A stretch of DNA of 7,459 bases, from the NCBI GenBank assembly GCA_017419895.1, contig JAFOKI010000045.1:1-7459 (forward strand), in the 5' to 3' direction. The DNA comes from Eubacterium sp. Its GTDB lineage: Bacteria > Bacillota > Clostridia > Peptostreptococcales > Anaerovoracaceae. The notes beneath the pieces were generated by a model, which was given only the letters and a program-made list of their open reading frames with translations, had not been told where the DNA came from and did not search any database. A program made the position numbers and the translations under genes. Numbering within the stretch: the first letter of the stretch is position 1; each line of letters opens with the position of its first letter. This document shows positions 1-6,362 of the stretch, in pieces.

Positions 1-624
1 AGCAAGCATGTCTTTCGCGAAGGCTTCGGTGGCTTCCCGCGTGGCGCAGCCGGTTCCGGACACGCCGAATTCGGGGAATGTAACACAGTACATATCCCCG
101 GACTTGAAGATTTCTGCTCTTGCCGTCCTGATGTCCTGACCGGAAGCCGGAGCGCTTTTCAATGTAATGACAGTGGACCGGCCGGGTTCATCTGAGGGCT
201 GATATGCGGGCTCTGAAGGCGGATATGTTTCAGCCTTTGGCGGGTATGTCTGAGGAACAGTGGTGACACGCGCCTCAGTATGCGTTCTTTCAAAAGATTC
301 TATCTGCTCGAGGATACGCCTCTTCTCCCTTAGTGCCTCAAGCTCGCGCCGGCGCTGCTCTTCTTCGGCTTTTGCGCGTTCACGTTCGGCTTTTTCCCGC
401 TCTTCTATGCGCCTTTGTTCCTGAGCTCTCTCCATCTCGAACTTTTTCTTCTTCGAATCGTTGGATGCCCAGACGAGAAGACGAACCAAAAGCAGTACTG
501 GAAGCGCAATGAAAACTATTGGCAGGAGAACTTCCAGAATACTTGCCAGGCCGGAAAAAATCGCATATATGATCAACAGTCCCAGACAGCCGCCACCGCC
601 GCTGGAATCATTATCGTTGTACAT
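1..624 (-). CDS. Membrane-anchored coiled-coil protein with HicB-like C-terminal segment (3' end outside window)
   Basis: This reading frame is open from an ATG at 624 to the window edge, giving 208 residues with no stop. A GGAGG ribosome binding site (633-637) lies 8 bases upstream of the ATG, which fixes the start. A short Asp/Gly-rich leader (residues 1-12) is followed by two hydrophobic segments (about 13-30 and 33-52) that can form a membrane hairpin. Next come a Lys/Glu/Arg-rich heptad-like coiled coil (about 57-115) and a Pro/Tyr-rich linker (about 123-148). From about residue 168 the sequence reads like the start of a HicB-type antitoxin fold: a strand, then MYCVTFPEFGVSGTG, then a helix starting TREATEAFAKDML. 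HicB proteins show the same strand, Pro-aromatic, GxT, helix order. No HicA-like toxin is visible, so a regulatory or scaffold role for the fold is inference. The gene is divergent from the acyl-CoA synthetase and has its own promoter. Confidence 0.8.
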   Translation of the reverse strand, partial: MYNDNDSSGGGGCLGLLIIYAIFSGLASILEVLLPIVFIALPVLLLVRLLVWASNDSKKKKFEMERAQEQRRIEEREKAERERAKAEEEQRRRELEALREKRRILEQIESFERTHTEARVTTVPQTYPPKAETYPPSEPAYQPSDEPGRSTVITLKSAPASGQDIRTARAEIFKSGDMYCVTFPEFGVSGTGCATREATEAFAKDMLA

Positions 625-643
625 AAATCACACCTCCGTTCAC

Positions 644-672
644 ATTATAAACCATACGACCTTCATTTCCAA
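644..672 (-). promoter_or_regulatory. Sigma-70/SigA-type promoter for the coiled-coil membrane protein
   Basis: Read on the minus strand, a TTGGAA -35 box (672-667) and a perfect TATAAT -10 box (649-644) are separated by exactly 17 bases. Predicted transcription start is near 637, which leaves a leader of only about 13 bases holding the GGAGG ribosome binding site. Spacing and sequence are good; the call is by inspection only. Confidence 0.7.
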
Positions 673-701
673 CAAACACTGCGCCTGCAATCTGTTATAA
701 T
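673..701 (+). promoter_or_regulatory. Extended -10 promoter for the acyl-CoA synthetase
   Basis: A perfect extended -10 element, TGTTATAAT, occupies 693-701. The -35 region 17 bases upstream (673-678, CAAACA) is poor, as is common for extended -10 promoters. Predicted start is near 708, giving a leader of about 69 bases that includes a small GTAGG/CCTAC hairpin at 706-722. It begins directly next to the -35 box of the divergent promoter, so the two may compete or be co-regulated. Confidence 0.6.
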
Positions 702-776
702 AATCGTAGGAAGGCTACCTACAGTTCTCACATCCGGCGTTTATGTTTCATCGCTGCGCAGGCGGAAGGAGATAAT

Positions 777-2537
777 ATGGAAAACCAAGCAAACGCTAAG
801 CACGTCAGGATACCTGTACCACAGCTTCCGATAATCCACGATCTTCCCGTGTATGATGACCTGCGTGAGCTTCTTGACGGAAGCGCCGAGAAGTATGGTG
901 AAAAAGATGTCTTTGTTATCAAAACCAAGCGTGAGACCAAAAGCTCACCCGCGGAGTACAGACATGTTAGTTTCATTGAGCTCCGCAAGGAGATAGACTG
1001 GCTCGGAGCCGCATTCATGGACACGGGTCTTAAGGGCAAGCGTCTTGCGATAATCGGAAAGAACCGCTATGAGTGGGCGCTCGGCTACTACGCCCAGACA
1101 TTCGGGCTCGGCATCGTGATCCCGCTCGACAAAGGTCTCCCTGCCGAGGAGCTCGAGACTTCCATAACAAAGGCTAAAGCTGACGTGATGCTTTTCGACA
1201 AAGACCAGCTCGGTCTCGTCAGAAGTCTTCAGGCTAAGCCCGAGTTCAGTAATCTTGAATACATCTGCATGGACCAGATCGACGGTTTCACCGGCCTCCC
1301 GGAACTTCTTGAAAAAGGGAAATCTCTCACGGAGAAGCGCATCCGCGAATATAAGGAGCTTCCCATCGACAAAGACGCCCTGGCGTTTATCATCTTCACA
1401 TCCGGAACTTCCGGCAACGCAAAAGCCGTTATGCTCTCGCACTACAACATCACATTCGACATCTGGGCTACAGTCGCGCCGGAGGACTTAAGGAGCACCG
1501 ACGTCAACATGGCTTTTCTCCCCTATCATCACACTTTCGGATCTACAGGTCTCAGCATGATGATCTATTCCGGTATGACGACAGTGTTCTGCGACGGTCT
1601 GAGATACATTCAGAAAAATCTGGCCGAATATAAAGTAAGTTTCTTTGTCGGCGTGCCGCTCATCATCGAATCCATGTACCGCAAGATACTCGCCGAGATC
1701 GACAAACAGGGAAAGACCAAAACATTCAGGCGCGGAGTCAGGATCTCGAGATTCCTGATGAAATTCGGGATCGACATCCGCAGAAAGCTCTTCAAAGAGA
1801 TACTCGACCAGCTCGGAGGCGGCATCAGATACGTCATCAGCGGAGCTTCGCCGCTCGACGCGGACGTGGCGAGAGGCTTTGTTGACCTGGGTGTGAAAAT
1901 CATACAAGGTTACGGAATGACGGAAAGTTCGCCCGTTCTCGCTGTAGAGAGCCCGGTATATCCCTGCCCCGGCACCATCGGGCATTCAGTTCCCGGCGTG
2001 ACGCTCATGATCGAAGACCCGAACGAAGAAGGCATCGGCGAACTCGTCGCCCGCGGCCCGAACGTCATGCTCGGCTACTACGAGAACGAGGAAGCCACAG
2101 CAGAGATCATGGAGGACGGCTGGCTGCATACCGGCGACCTCGCGAGCCTTGATCCAAAAGGAAACATCATAATACGCGGCCGCAAGAAAAACGTGATCGT
2201 CCTGAGAAGCGGCGAGAACGTATACCCCGAGGAGCTCGAAACTCCAATCAGCTATCTCCCATATGTCGAGGAGTGTATGGTTTACGGGGAGCCGAGGCGT
2301 CCCGGCGAAACCAGAGATCCCGTCGTGTCAGTCAAGATCGTCTACGATGCGTCTAAAATCAAAGCTGAACGCGGCGCTGAGACTCCGGACGAGATCGAAA
2401 CCGCCGTGAAAGCCGACATCGATAAAATCAACGAGGCTGTTCCGGCGTATAAACGCATACTGAGGCTTCGCCTGACTGAAGAGCCGATGGAGAAAACCAC
2501 GACAGGTAAGGTCAAGAGATATAAGCAGAAAATATAA
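777..2537 (+). CDS. AMP-forming acyl-CoA synthetase (long-chain fatty acid-CoA ligase family)
   Basis: The 586-residue protein is a member of the ANL adenylate-forming superfamily and is expected to activate a carboxylic acid, probably a fatty acid, to acyl-AMP and then acyl-CoA in the cytosol. The phosphate-binding loop FTSGTSGNAKAVMLSH is at residues 207-222 and the YGMTES motif at 379-384. The TGD aspartate motif is at 452-454, and RGRKKNVIVLRSGEN, with the hinge between domains, spans 467-481. The C-terminal catalytic lysine sits in TTTGKVKR (K578). All core motifs are present and the length fits the long-chain acyl-CoA synthetase group, although the substrate cannot be read from sequence. 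AAGGAG at 766-771, five bases upstream, fixes the ATG. The gene is monocistronic, with its own promoter and terminator and no beta-oxidation neighbours, so lipid recycling or exogenous fatty acid activation is inference. Confidence 0.93.
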   Translation: MENQANAKHVRIPVPQLPIIHDLPVYDDLRELLDGSAEKYGEKDVFVIKTKRETKSSPAEYRHVSFIELRKEIDWLGAAFMDTGLKGKRLAIIGKNRYEWALGYYAQTFGLGIVIPLDKGLPAEELETSITKAKADVMLFDKDQLGLVRSLQAKPEFSNLEYICMDQIDGFTGLPELLEKGKSLTEKRIREYKELPIDKDALAFIIFTSGTSGNAKAVMLSHYNITFDIWATVAPEDLRSTDVNMAFLPYHHTFGSTGLSMMIYSGMTTVFCDGLRYIQKNLAEYKVSFFVGVPLIIESMYRKILAEIDKQGKTKTFRRGVRISRFLMKFGIDIRRKLFKEILDQLGGGIRYVISGASPLDADVARGFVDLGVKIIQGYGMTESSPVLAVESPVYPCPGTIGHSVPGVTLMIEDPNEEGIGELVARGPNVMLGYYENEEATAEIMEDGWLHTGDLASLDPKGNIIIRGRKKNVIVLRSGENVYPEELETPISYLPYVEECMVYGEPRRPGETRDPVVSVKIVYDASKIKAERGAETPDEIETAVKADIDKINEAVPAYKRILRLRLTEEPMEKTTTGKVKRYKQKI

Positions 2538-2571
2538 GTTGGCAGCGGAATACCTTGAAATGACAAAGAGA

Positions 2572-2596
2572 GCAGGCCTGATGGCCTGCCCTTTTT
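2572..2596 (+). terminator. Intrinsic terminator after the acyl-CoA synthetase
   Basis: A perfect 7-bp stem, GCAGGCC (2572-2578) and GGCCTGC (2583-2589), closes a TGAT loop and is followed by CC and five T residues ending at 2596. It lies between two convergent genes. The opposite-strand tail (TCTCTTTG) is only weakly T-rich, so use by the minus-strand gene is possible but less certain. Confidence 0.88.
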
Positions 2597-2612
2597 ATGT
2601 TCGCCAGTTGTA

Positions 2613-3554
2613 TTATCCGATTTTGACTATACGGTCAGCTTGTTTGAATCTTTTGCCTTTTCCCTTTTCGAAATACACCGCACCGTAGAGTCCGCCGTTC
2701 GCAAAGTATACCGACTCCAGCTCGCCCGGATTCTTGATCCGTATGCGCTTGATGTACTTCTCCTTCCGGTCGTATATGAAAAGGTAATTCTTAATAGCGT
2801 TCTTCTTGAAGCGGTTCATGACGCGGATGATCTTCCCGTCCGCGATAAGCATCCCCTGTTTGATCCAATTCCCTTTCGTTTTCACTTTGATCAGGCGCTT
2901 GGGCTTAAGCTTAGGCGACAAAACGATATAATGGAACGTGGATTTCACGGAGGCGATGAATTCATCGCGCGCCTCATCGTAAGCAATACCCGTGATACCT
3001 TTGAATCTCCTGATGAATGCAGTACTCGCGCCTTTAAGTTTCTTCGGCATTTTGAGTTTGACCACACTTTTGCGCTTTAGGGTTTCAGGGTCGAAAACCG
3101 AGACGCGTCTTGTATCGCCGTCACCGTGCACGACCAGGATACGGTCACGCTTTGTATCATAGGCCATATCGTTGCCGTGAGATATCTTATAAGGCTTCGA
3201 CACCTTCACGACCTCACCGCTGGCTGCATCGACCTTGATCAGCCTGCATTTATTCTTTTTCTTGTGATAGAGCACGTGGTAGCTGTACCCTCCGTGCGCG
3301 CACGAGCCCTGGAACACCGCATATCCGCGGATCTTCTGTCCGGCTGCCTTCACAAAGTCGATCCTGGCTCCGCCCGAGCTTTTGACGTATGTGGTTTTCA
3401 GCGCGGTCTTTGAGAGGAGATTTTTGGCGAGAGCCTGATAATCCGGCTCGTCAGCGGCGTATACAACAAAGCTGCCCGCAAACGCAAGCAGGATGATCGC
3501 AGCAATTATAAAAAGCCTGAACAGTTCATTCGATTTCTTTGTTATCGTTTCCAT
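2613..3554 (-). CDS. Secreted, lysine-rich, probable beta-propeller protein of unknown function
   Basis: The predicted protein has 313 residues from the ATG at 3554. It opens with a Sec-type signal peptide: a basic start, a hydrophobic core at about residues 11-31, and a likely cleavage near VYAADEP (31-37), so it should be exported. The mature part has repeated units of the type 'hydrophobic strand, D-x-A-Y-D, charged turn, strand': NDMAYDTKRDRILVVHG (128-144), ITGIAYDEARDEFIASV (187-203), a third around QGMLIADGKIIRVMN (233-247), and a fourth near ESVYFANGGLYGAVYF (280-295). That spacing suggests a beta-propeller of the SMP-30/YVTN-like kind. It is very basic, and no cell-wall anchor is visible. 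The ATG at 3590 gives 12 more residues but lies before the likely promoter and spoils the signal peptide; neither start has a clear ribosome binding site. I do not recognise a named family. Confidence 0.8.
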   Translation of the reverse strand: METITKKSNELFRLFIIAAIILLAFAGSFVVYAADEPDYQALAKNLLSKTALKTTYVKSSGGARIDFVKAAGQKIRGYAVFQGSCAHGGYSYHVLYHKKKNKCRLIKVDAASGEVVKVSKPYKISHGNDMAYDTKRDRILVVHGDGDTRRVSVFDPETLKRKSVVKLKMPKKLKGASTAFIRRFKGITGIAYDEARDEFIASVKSTFHYIVLSPKLKPKRLIKVKTKGNWIKQGMLIADGKIIRVMNRFKKNAIKNYLFIYDRKEKYIKRIRIKNPGELESVYFANGGLYGAVYFEKGKGKRFKQADRIVKIG

Positions 3555-3560
3555 ATTATT

Positions 3561-3590
3561 AGCATAACACTGTATTGGCCAAAAGGTCAT
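3561..3590 (-). promoter_or_regulatory. Possible promoter placing transcription start on the ATG of the secreted protein
   Basis: On the minus strand an extended -10, TGT followed by TATGCT (3566-3561), lies 18 bases after a partial -35 box ATGACC (3590-3585). Only six bases separate the -10 from the ATG at 3554, which would put the transcription start on the start codon and give a leaderless mRNA. Both boxes match consensus at 4 of 6 positions, so this is tentative. Confidence 0.35.
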
Positions 3591-3606
3591 GAGAATAATC
3601 TAATAA

Positions 3607-3627
3607 GAGCAGACTTTACGCCTGCTC
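3607..3627 (-). terminator. Probable terminator after the radical SAM gene
   Basis: A 6-bp stem, GAGCAG (3607-3612) and CTGCTC (3622-3627), closes a 9-base loop. On the minus strand it is followed by TTATTAGATTATT, which is T-rich but interrupted. It lies between the radical SAM stop and the next minus-strand gene, which suggests the two are separate transcription units. Strength is moderate because of the long loop and broken T tract. Confidence 0.5.
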
Positions 3628-3689
3628 CTCATAAATATTAACTCGCTTAACCAGTATTCCCTGCCGGCGCCCATGGATCCCGCAGTTCA

Positions 3690-4781
3690 TTATTCCGCCA
3701 GGATCGCTTCCACCTGGTCGCGCTTTTCATAGAGAACGCAGCCTCCGACATGCTCTCCCGACAGCACGCCCCGCTCGTTTAGTTTCTGGAACAAAGGCGA
3801 CGCTATCGCGTCTTTCAGCGAAGTGTCTTTTATGTTCACGTCCGAGTACGGCGAGAACGGACAAGGCTCCGCGCCGCCATGAGAATTGATATGGAAGAAC
3901 TCGCGGCCTGCGGCCATGCAGCCGCCCATCGCAAGCTCGTCGCCCGGGAACGACAGAAGGACGACTTCATCATACTGCCTGCGCAGCGTTTCCATCGCGG
4001 ATTCCATGTACGCGCGCTCTTTTTCTCCCGGCGCGAGATACGCGGCCTCCTCCGTCACCGGCACGAACTCGATGTAGATCACGAGTTTGCAGCCCCTTTC
4101 GATCAGAGTGTTGAGGAACTCCGGCGATGTGACCTGTTCGACGTTTTCAGTCGTTACGGTTATCGATGCGCCGAAAATCAGGCCCTTTTCTTTGAACTTC
4201 TCCATGTTCTGGATCACGAGATCGTATATACCATCGCCCCGGCGCTGGTCTGTCACGTCACGTTCTCCTTCGATACTGAGCACCGGCACGAGATTCCGGC
4301 AAGAATCGAAGAGTTTGAAATATCTTGCATCTATGAATGTCCCGTTCGTGAATATCGGGAAAATGATGTTCTGCATCTTTCCCGCGGCTTCGATAATGTC
4401 GCGTCGGATCATAGGCTCCCCGCCGGCAAGCATTATAAAACTGATTCCCAGATCGTCTGCTTCACGGAAAATCTTGAGCCACTCTTCATCCGTGAGCTGA
4501 CTTACGGGTGCAGCATCGTTTGTGGCGTTGCTGCAGCGCGAATAACAGCCCGCACAATGAAGATTGCACGCGCTCGTGATGCTCGCGATCAGGAATCCCG
4601 GCACGTGGATCCCTTCCTTCTCATATTTCTGCCGCGTTTTGGAAGCCTTGCGGCTCGCCGCCGCAAACTTCATCATGAACGCGCTTTCTTTCGGATTTCT
4701 GAGCGTAGCCTTCAAAGTATCCGCAACAATTTTTTCAACACCTTGCTCAATGTGATTCTGAAGATCGAATTTCTGATCCAT
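3690..4781 (-). CDS. Radical SAM protein with SPASM-like C-terminal domain
   Basis: The 363-residue protein has the canonical radical SAM cluster motif CNLHCAGCY (C72, C76, C79), which binds a 4Fe-4S cluster that cleaves S-adenosylmethionine. A further cysteine, C83, follows closely. AGGEP (119-123) is the SAM-binding GGEP motif, and FTNGT (144-148) and LSIEG (168-172) are barrel strands typical of the family. The C-terminal part has C288 (GGC), C307 (EPCPFSP) and C348 (GGC), a reduced SPASM-like set that probably ligates an auxiliary cluster. A roughly 60-residue helical N-terminal extension precedes the barrel. AGGGG (4787-4791), five bases before the ATG, supports the start. SPASM enzymes often modify peptides or proteins, but no precursor peptide gene is visible beside it, so the substrate is unknown. 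A possible -10, TGGTAGACT, lies at 4843-4835 on the same strand. Confidence 0.9.
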   Translation of the reverse strand: MDQKFDLQNHIEQGVEKIVADTLKATLRNPKESAFMMKFAAASRKASKTRQKYEKEGIHVPGFLIASITSACNLHCAGCYSRCSNATNDAAPVSQLTDEEWLKIFREADDLGISFIMLAGGEPMIRRDIIEAAGKMQNIIFPIFTNGTFIDARYFKLFDSCRNLVPVLSIEGERDVTDQRRGDGIYDLVIQNMEKFKEKGLIFGASITVTTENVEQVTSPEFLNTLIERGCKLVIYIEFVPVTEEAAYLAPGEKERAYMESAMETLRRQYDEVVLLSFPGDELAMGGCMAAGREFFHINSHGGAEPCPFSPYSDVNIKDTSLKDAIASPLFQKLNERGVLSGEHVGGCVLYEKRDQVEAILAE

Positions 4782-4864
4782 GCTTTCCCCTTTACAAAAC
4801 CTGCAGCGGTATGTCTCTGTCAGTCACTGTCTGTAGTCTACCACAGTACCGGCTGAAATGGTAC

Positions 4865-4893
4865 TTTTGTATACGCTGTCCATATTGTATAAT
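4865..4893 (+). promoter_or_regulatory. Promoter with perfect -10 just upstream of the DUF212 gene
   Basis: A perfect TATAAT is at 4888-4893; the -35 region is weak (TTTTGT at 4865-4870 with a 17-base spacer). Only six bases lie between the -10 and the ATG at 4900, so transcription would begin at the start codon itself. No ribosome binding site is present upstream. Confidence 0.5.
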
Positions 4894-4899
4894 CGTTTT

Positions 4900-5364
4900 A
4901 TGGACATTTTACTGGATCTCATTACAAATAAAATACTTGTTTCCGCAGCTGCAGGATGGTTTTTCGCACAAGCCGGAAAAATGCTGATCGACATGGTAAA
5001 AGGCGACTTCAGCGTTTCCCGTCTTACGGGCGGCGGCGGTTTCCCGAGCGCTCATTCGTCCACCGTCTGCAGTCTCGCTGCGTCAACAGGTCTCGTCTGC
5101 GGATTTGGCGGGTTCGAATTCGTCATGGCACTCTTCTTCGCCATAATCGTCATGTACGATGCGCGCGGCGTTCGCTACGAAACAGGACAGCAGGCCCGCA
5201 TCCTGAATAAACTCCGGAAGAGGGACTCGGAACGCGGCGAAGAAGCTTTGTTCGACGAGCCGCTGGAAGAAAAGATGGGCCACACAGTTCCGGAACTTGT
5301 CGCCGGTGCCGTGCTTGGGATAATTGTAGCGATCATTGTGTGCGGCGTGCTGCCGGCAAGATAA
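4900..5364 (+). CDS. Divergent PAP2 / DUF212 family membrane protein (YuiD-like)
   Basis: The product is 154 residues from the ATG at 4900. It matches the DUF212 family (Bacillus YuiD-like, divergent acid-phosphatase/PAP2-related) along its length. It starts MDILLDLITNKILVSA, as family members usually do. The conserved GGGFPSAHSS (45-54) resembles the PAP2 phosphatase signature, and YDARGVR (86-92) and GHTVPE (127-132) are family hallmarks. Hydrophobic stretches at about 11-30, 54-85 and 132-151 indicate a small integral membrane protein. Family biochemistry is poorly known; a phospholipid or isoprenoid-phosphate phosphatase-like role is only inference. An in-frame ATG at 4858 would add 14 residues but fits the family worse and would lie upstream of the TATAAT. 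No Shine-Dalgarno sequence precedes either start. Confidence 0.9.
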   Translation: MDILLDLITNKILVSAAAGWFFAQAGKMLIDMVKGDFSVSRLTGGGGFPSAHSSTVCSLAASTGLVCGFGGFEFVMALFFAIIVMYDARGVRYETGQQARILNKLRKRDSERGEEALFDEPLEEKMGHTVPELVAGAVLGIIVAIIVCGVLPAR

Positions 5365-5385
5365 GTGACCGATTATCGGAATAAA

Positions 5386-5411
5386 CAAAACCGCCGATCC
5401 GGCGGTTTTGT
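5386..5411. terminator. Bidirectional intrinsic terminator between the DUF212 and nuclease genes
   Basis: A perfect 10-bp stem, CAAAACCGCC (5386-5395) and GGCGGTTTTG (5401-5410), closes a GATCC loop. Each arm carries an A or T tract, so it can end transcription from both sides. It abuts the minus-strand stop codon at 5411-5413 and follows the plus-strand stop by 21 bases. Confidence 0.9.
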
Positions 5412-6223
5412 TATGCAAGCCCCAAAGCCCTCGGTTTTATCACATTCCTGATTAATCTGTTGATCGCGTACGCATTGATACCGCCCGACTTTGTGTCGCT
5501 GGTAATAAAGAGATTATCACCCGGCACGATTCCATTCAGCAGGTACAGTTTCAGTTTTTCGGCAAATCCCCATCGGTATTCGTCATCCAGAAGCATGCCT
5601 GCATGCTCCATATAAATGAAAGAACGATCCACGCAAGCGATCTTGAAATCGGGTGATTTGGTTACTGTATTTCCGTTTTCATCGATCAGTTCAATCACGG
5701 GATCGTACTGGAACGGGATATCCTCCGCGTCCAAAGCATTGTATATCAGGCATTCACCTTTCGACTTAACTATCGTACCATCGTTTGTGCGTGAAGGGTT
5801 GAGAGCCTTGTAGCTATTTTTCATGTACGGCATTCTCTTCCAGCTCTCGATCCGCCCGGTCGACGTGCTGTCATATAAGACGTCCCGATACGCTTTCCCC
5901 ATCGTTTTCAGGACAGAATCCAGATCGTGATCCTTATACCGTTTCAGCGCTCTTTCGATTGCTGCCTTATCTTCATTCAGTATATCCAGCCGTTTAGCCC
6001 GGGCTTTATTTATCGCTGCTTCCCTTACCACAGGATCGGCCGGTTTGCCAAGGTACTTCCGTGTGCGGTCGTTGCTCGAACCGGTCTGCCAGTAACAATA
6101 TTTCTCCGTCCCACGCGGTACCAATAATAACGAACCCTCTTGCTCCTCAAACTCAAGCCTTCCCAATCTCCCAAGCATGTTGTTGATATTATCCAGTTCA
6201 TTTTCCAATTGTTTTCTAAACAA
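5411..6223 (-). CDS. PD-(D/E)XK-like nuclease of unknown role
   Basis: From the TTG at 6223 this encodes 270 residues (281 if the ATG at 6256 is used; positions below use the longer form). TTG is preferred because AGGAAAGAGG (6230-6239) lies six bases upstream, whereas the ATG has no ribosome binding site. The N-terminal half has a helical segment (12-40), then GSLLLVP (41-47), a YCYW strand (53-56) and KYLGK (67-71), a pattern I associate with uncharacterised Bacillota proteins. The C-terminal half resembles a PD-(D/E)XK nuclease core: KSKGE (164-168, E168), a strand ending in PDF (202-204, D203), and FIYMEHAGML (213-222, E217), then a helix with K234 and K236 and the strand NLFIT. The usual ExK lysine is replaced, since EHAG occupies that place, so catalysis needs checking. 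The gene is monocistronic; its role in DNA repair or defence is unproven. Confidence 0.75.
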   Translation of the reverse strand: MFRKQLENELDNINNMLGRLGRLEFEEQEGSLLLVPRGTEKYCYWQTGSSNDRTRKYLGKPADPVVREAAINKARAKRLDILNEDKAAIERALKRYKDHDLDSVLKTMGKAYRDVLYDSTSTGRIESWKRMPYMKNSYKALNPSRTNDGTIVKSKGECLIYNALDAEDIPFQYDPVIELIDENGNTVTKSPDFKIACVDRSFIYMEHAGMLLDDEYRWGFAEKLKLYLLNGIVPGDNLFITSDTKSGGINAYAINRLIRNVIKPRALGLA

Positions 6224-6256
6224 AGCACACCTCTTTCCTCGCTCGCTCTCTGTCAT

Positions 6257-6286
6257 ATATTTACATTTATTGTAAAATATTTACAT
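6257..6286. promoter_or_regulatory. Operator-like repeat of TTTACA/TGTAAA boxes at the nuclease promoter
   Basis: The 10-base word ATATTTACAT occurs exactly twice, at 6257-6266 and 6277-6286, 20 bases or two helical turns apart. Between them is an inverted copy, TGTAAA (6271-6276). This makes one palindrome TGTAAA-ATA-TTTACA (6271-6285) and another TTTACA-5-TGTAAA (6260-6276). The boxes cover the -10, the spacer and the predicted transcription start of the nuclease gene, which is where a repressor would act. The binding protein is unknown. Confidence 0.5.
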
Positions 6287-6297
6287 CCATAAAGCAA
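6269..6297 (-). promoter_or_regulatory. Likely promoter of the nuclease gene
   Basis: On the minus strand, TTGCTT (6297-6292) and TACAAT (6274-6269) are separated by 17 bases. The predicted transcription start is near 6262, which gives a leader of about 39 bases to the TTG start and contains its ribosome binding site, but only about six bases to the alternative ATG. The -10 is 5 of 6, the -35 is 3 of 6. Confidence 0.5.
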
Positions 6298-6362
6298 GAC
6301 TTTCATTTATTTCCTCATGTGGAAGTCAATCTCGATCGATTCCATCGTGATTTTTGGGTTGC

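Noticed and set aside
415..834. Plus-strand open frame of 139 codons crossing the divergent promoters
   Set aside because: It overlaps two well-supported genes and both promoters and has no sensible protein features.
945..1985. Two minus-strand open frames of 165 codons inside the acyl-CoA synthetase gene
   Set aside because: Both are antisense shadows of a complete, motif-rich gene, with no ribosome binding sites or domains.
3555..3590. Upstream ATG at 3590 as the start of the secreted protein
   Set aside because: The added residues weaken the signal peptide's basic N-terminus, no ribosome binding site precedes it, and the likely promoter lies downstream of it.
3879..4856. Long plus-strand open frame of 325 codons opposite the radical SAM gene
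   Set aside because: It lies antisense to a gene with clear catalytic motifs, and its translation has no recognisable domain; it reflects the GC-rich codon pattern of the real gene.
4803..4865. Short inverted repeats such as GTACC/GGTAC (4846-4864) and CAGT-C-ACTG (4821-4829) between the radical SAM and DUF212 genes
   Set aside because: Arms of 4-5 bases are expected by chance, and they do not line up with a clear promoter or terminator.
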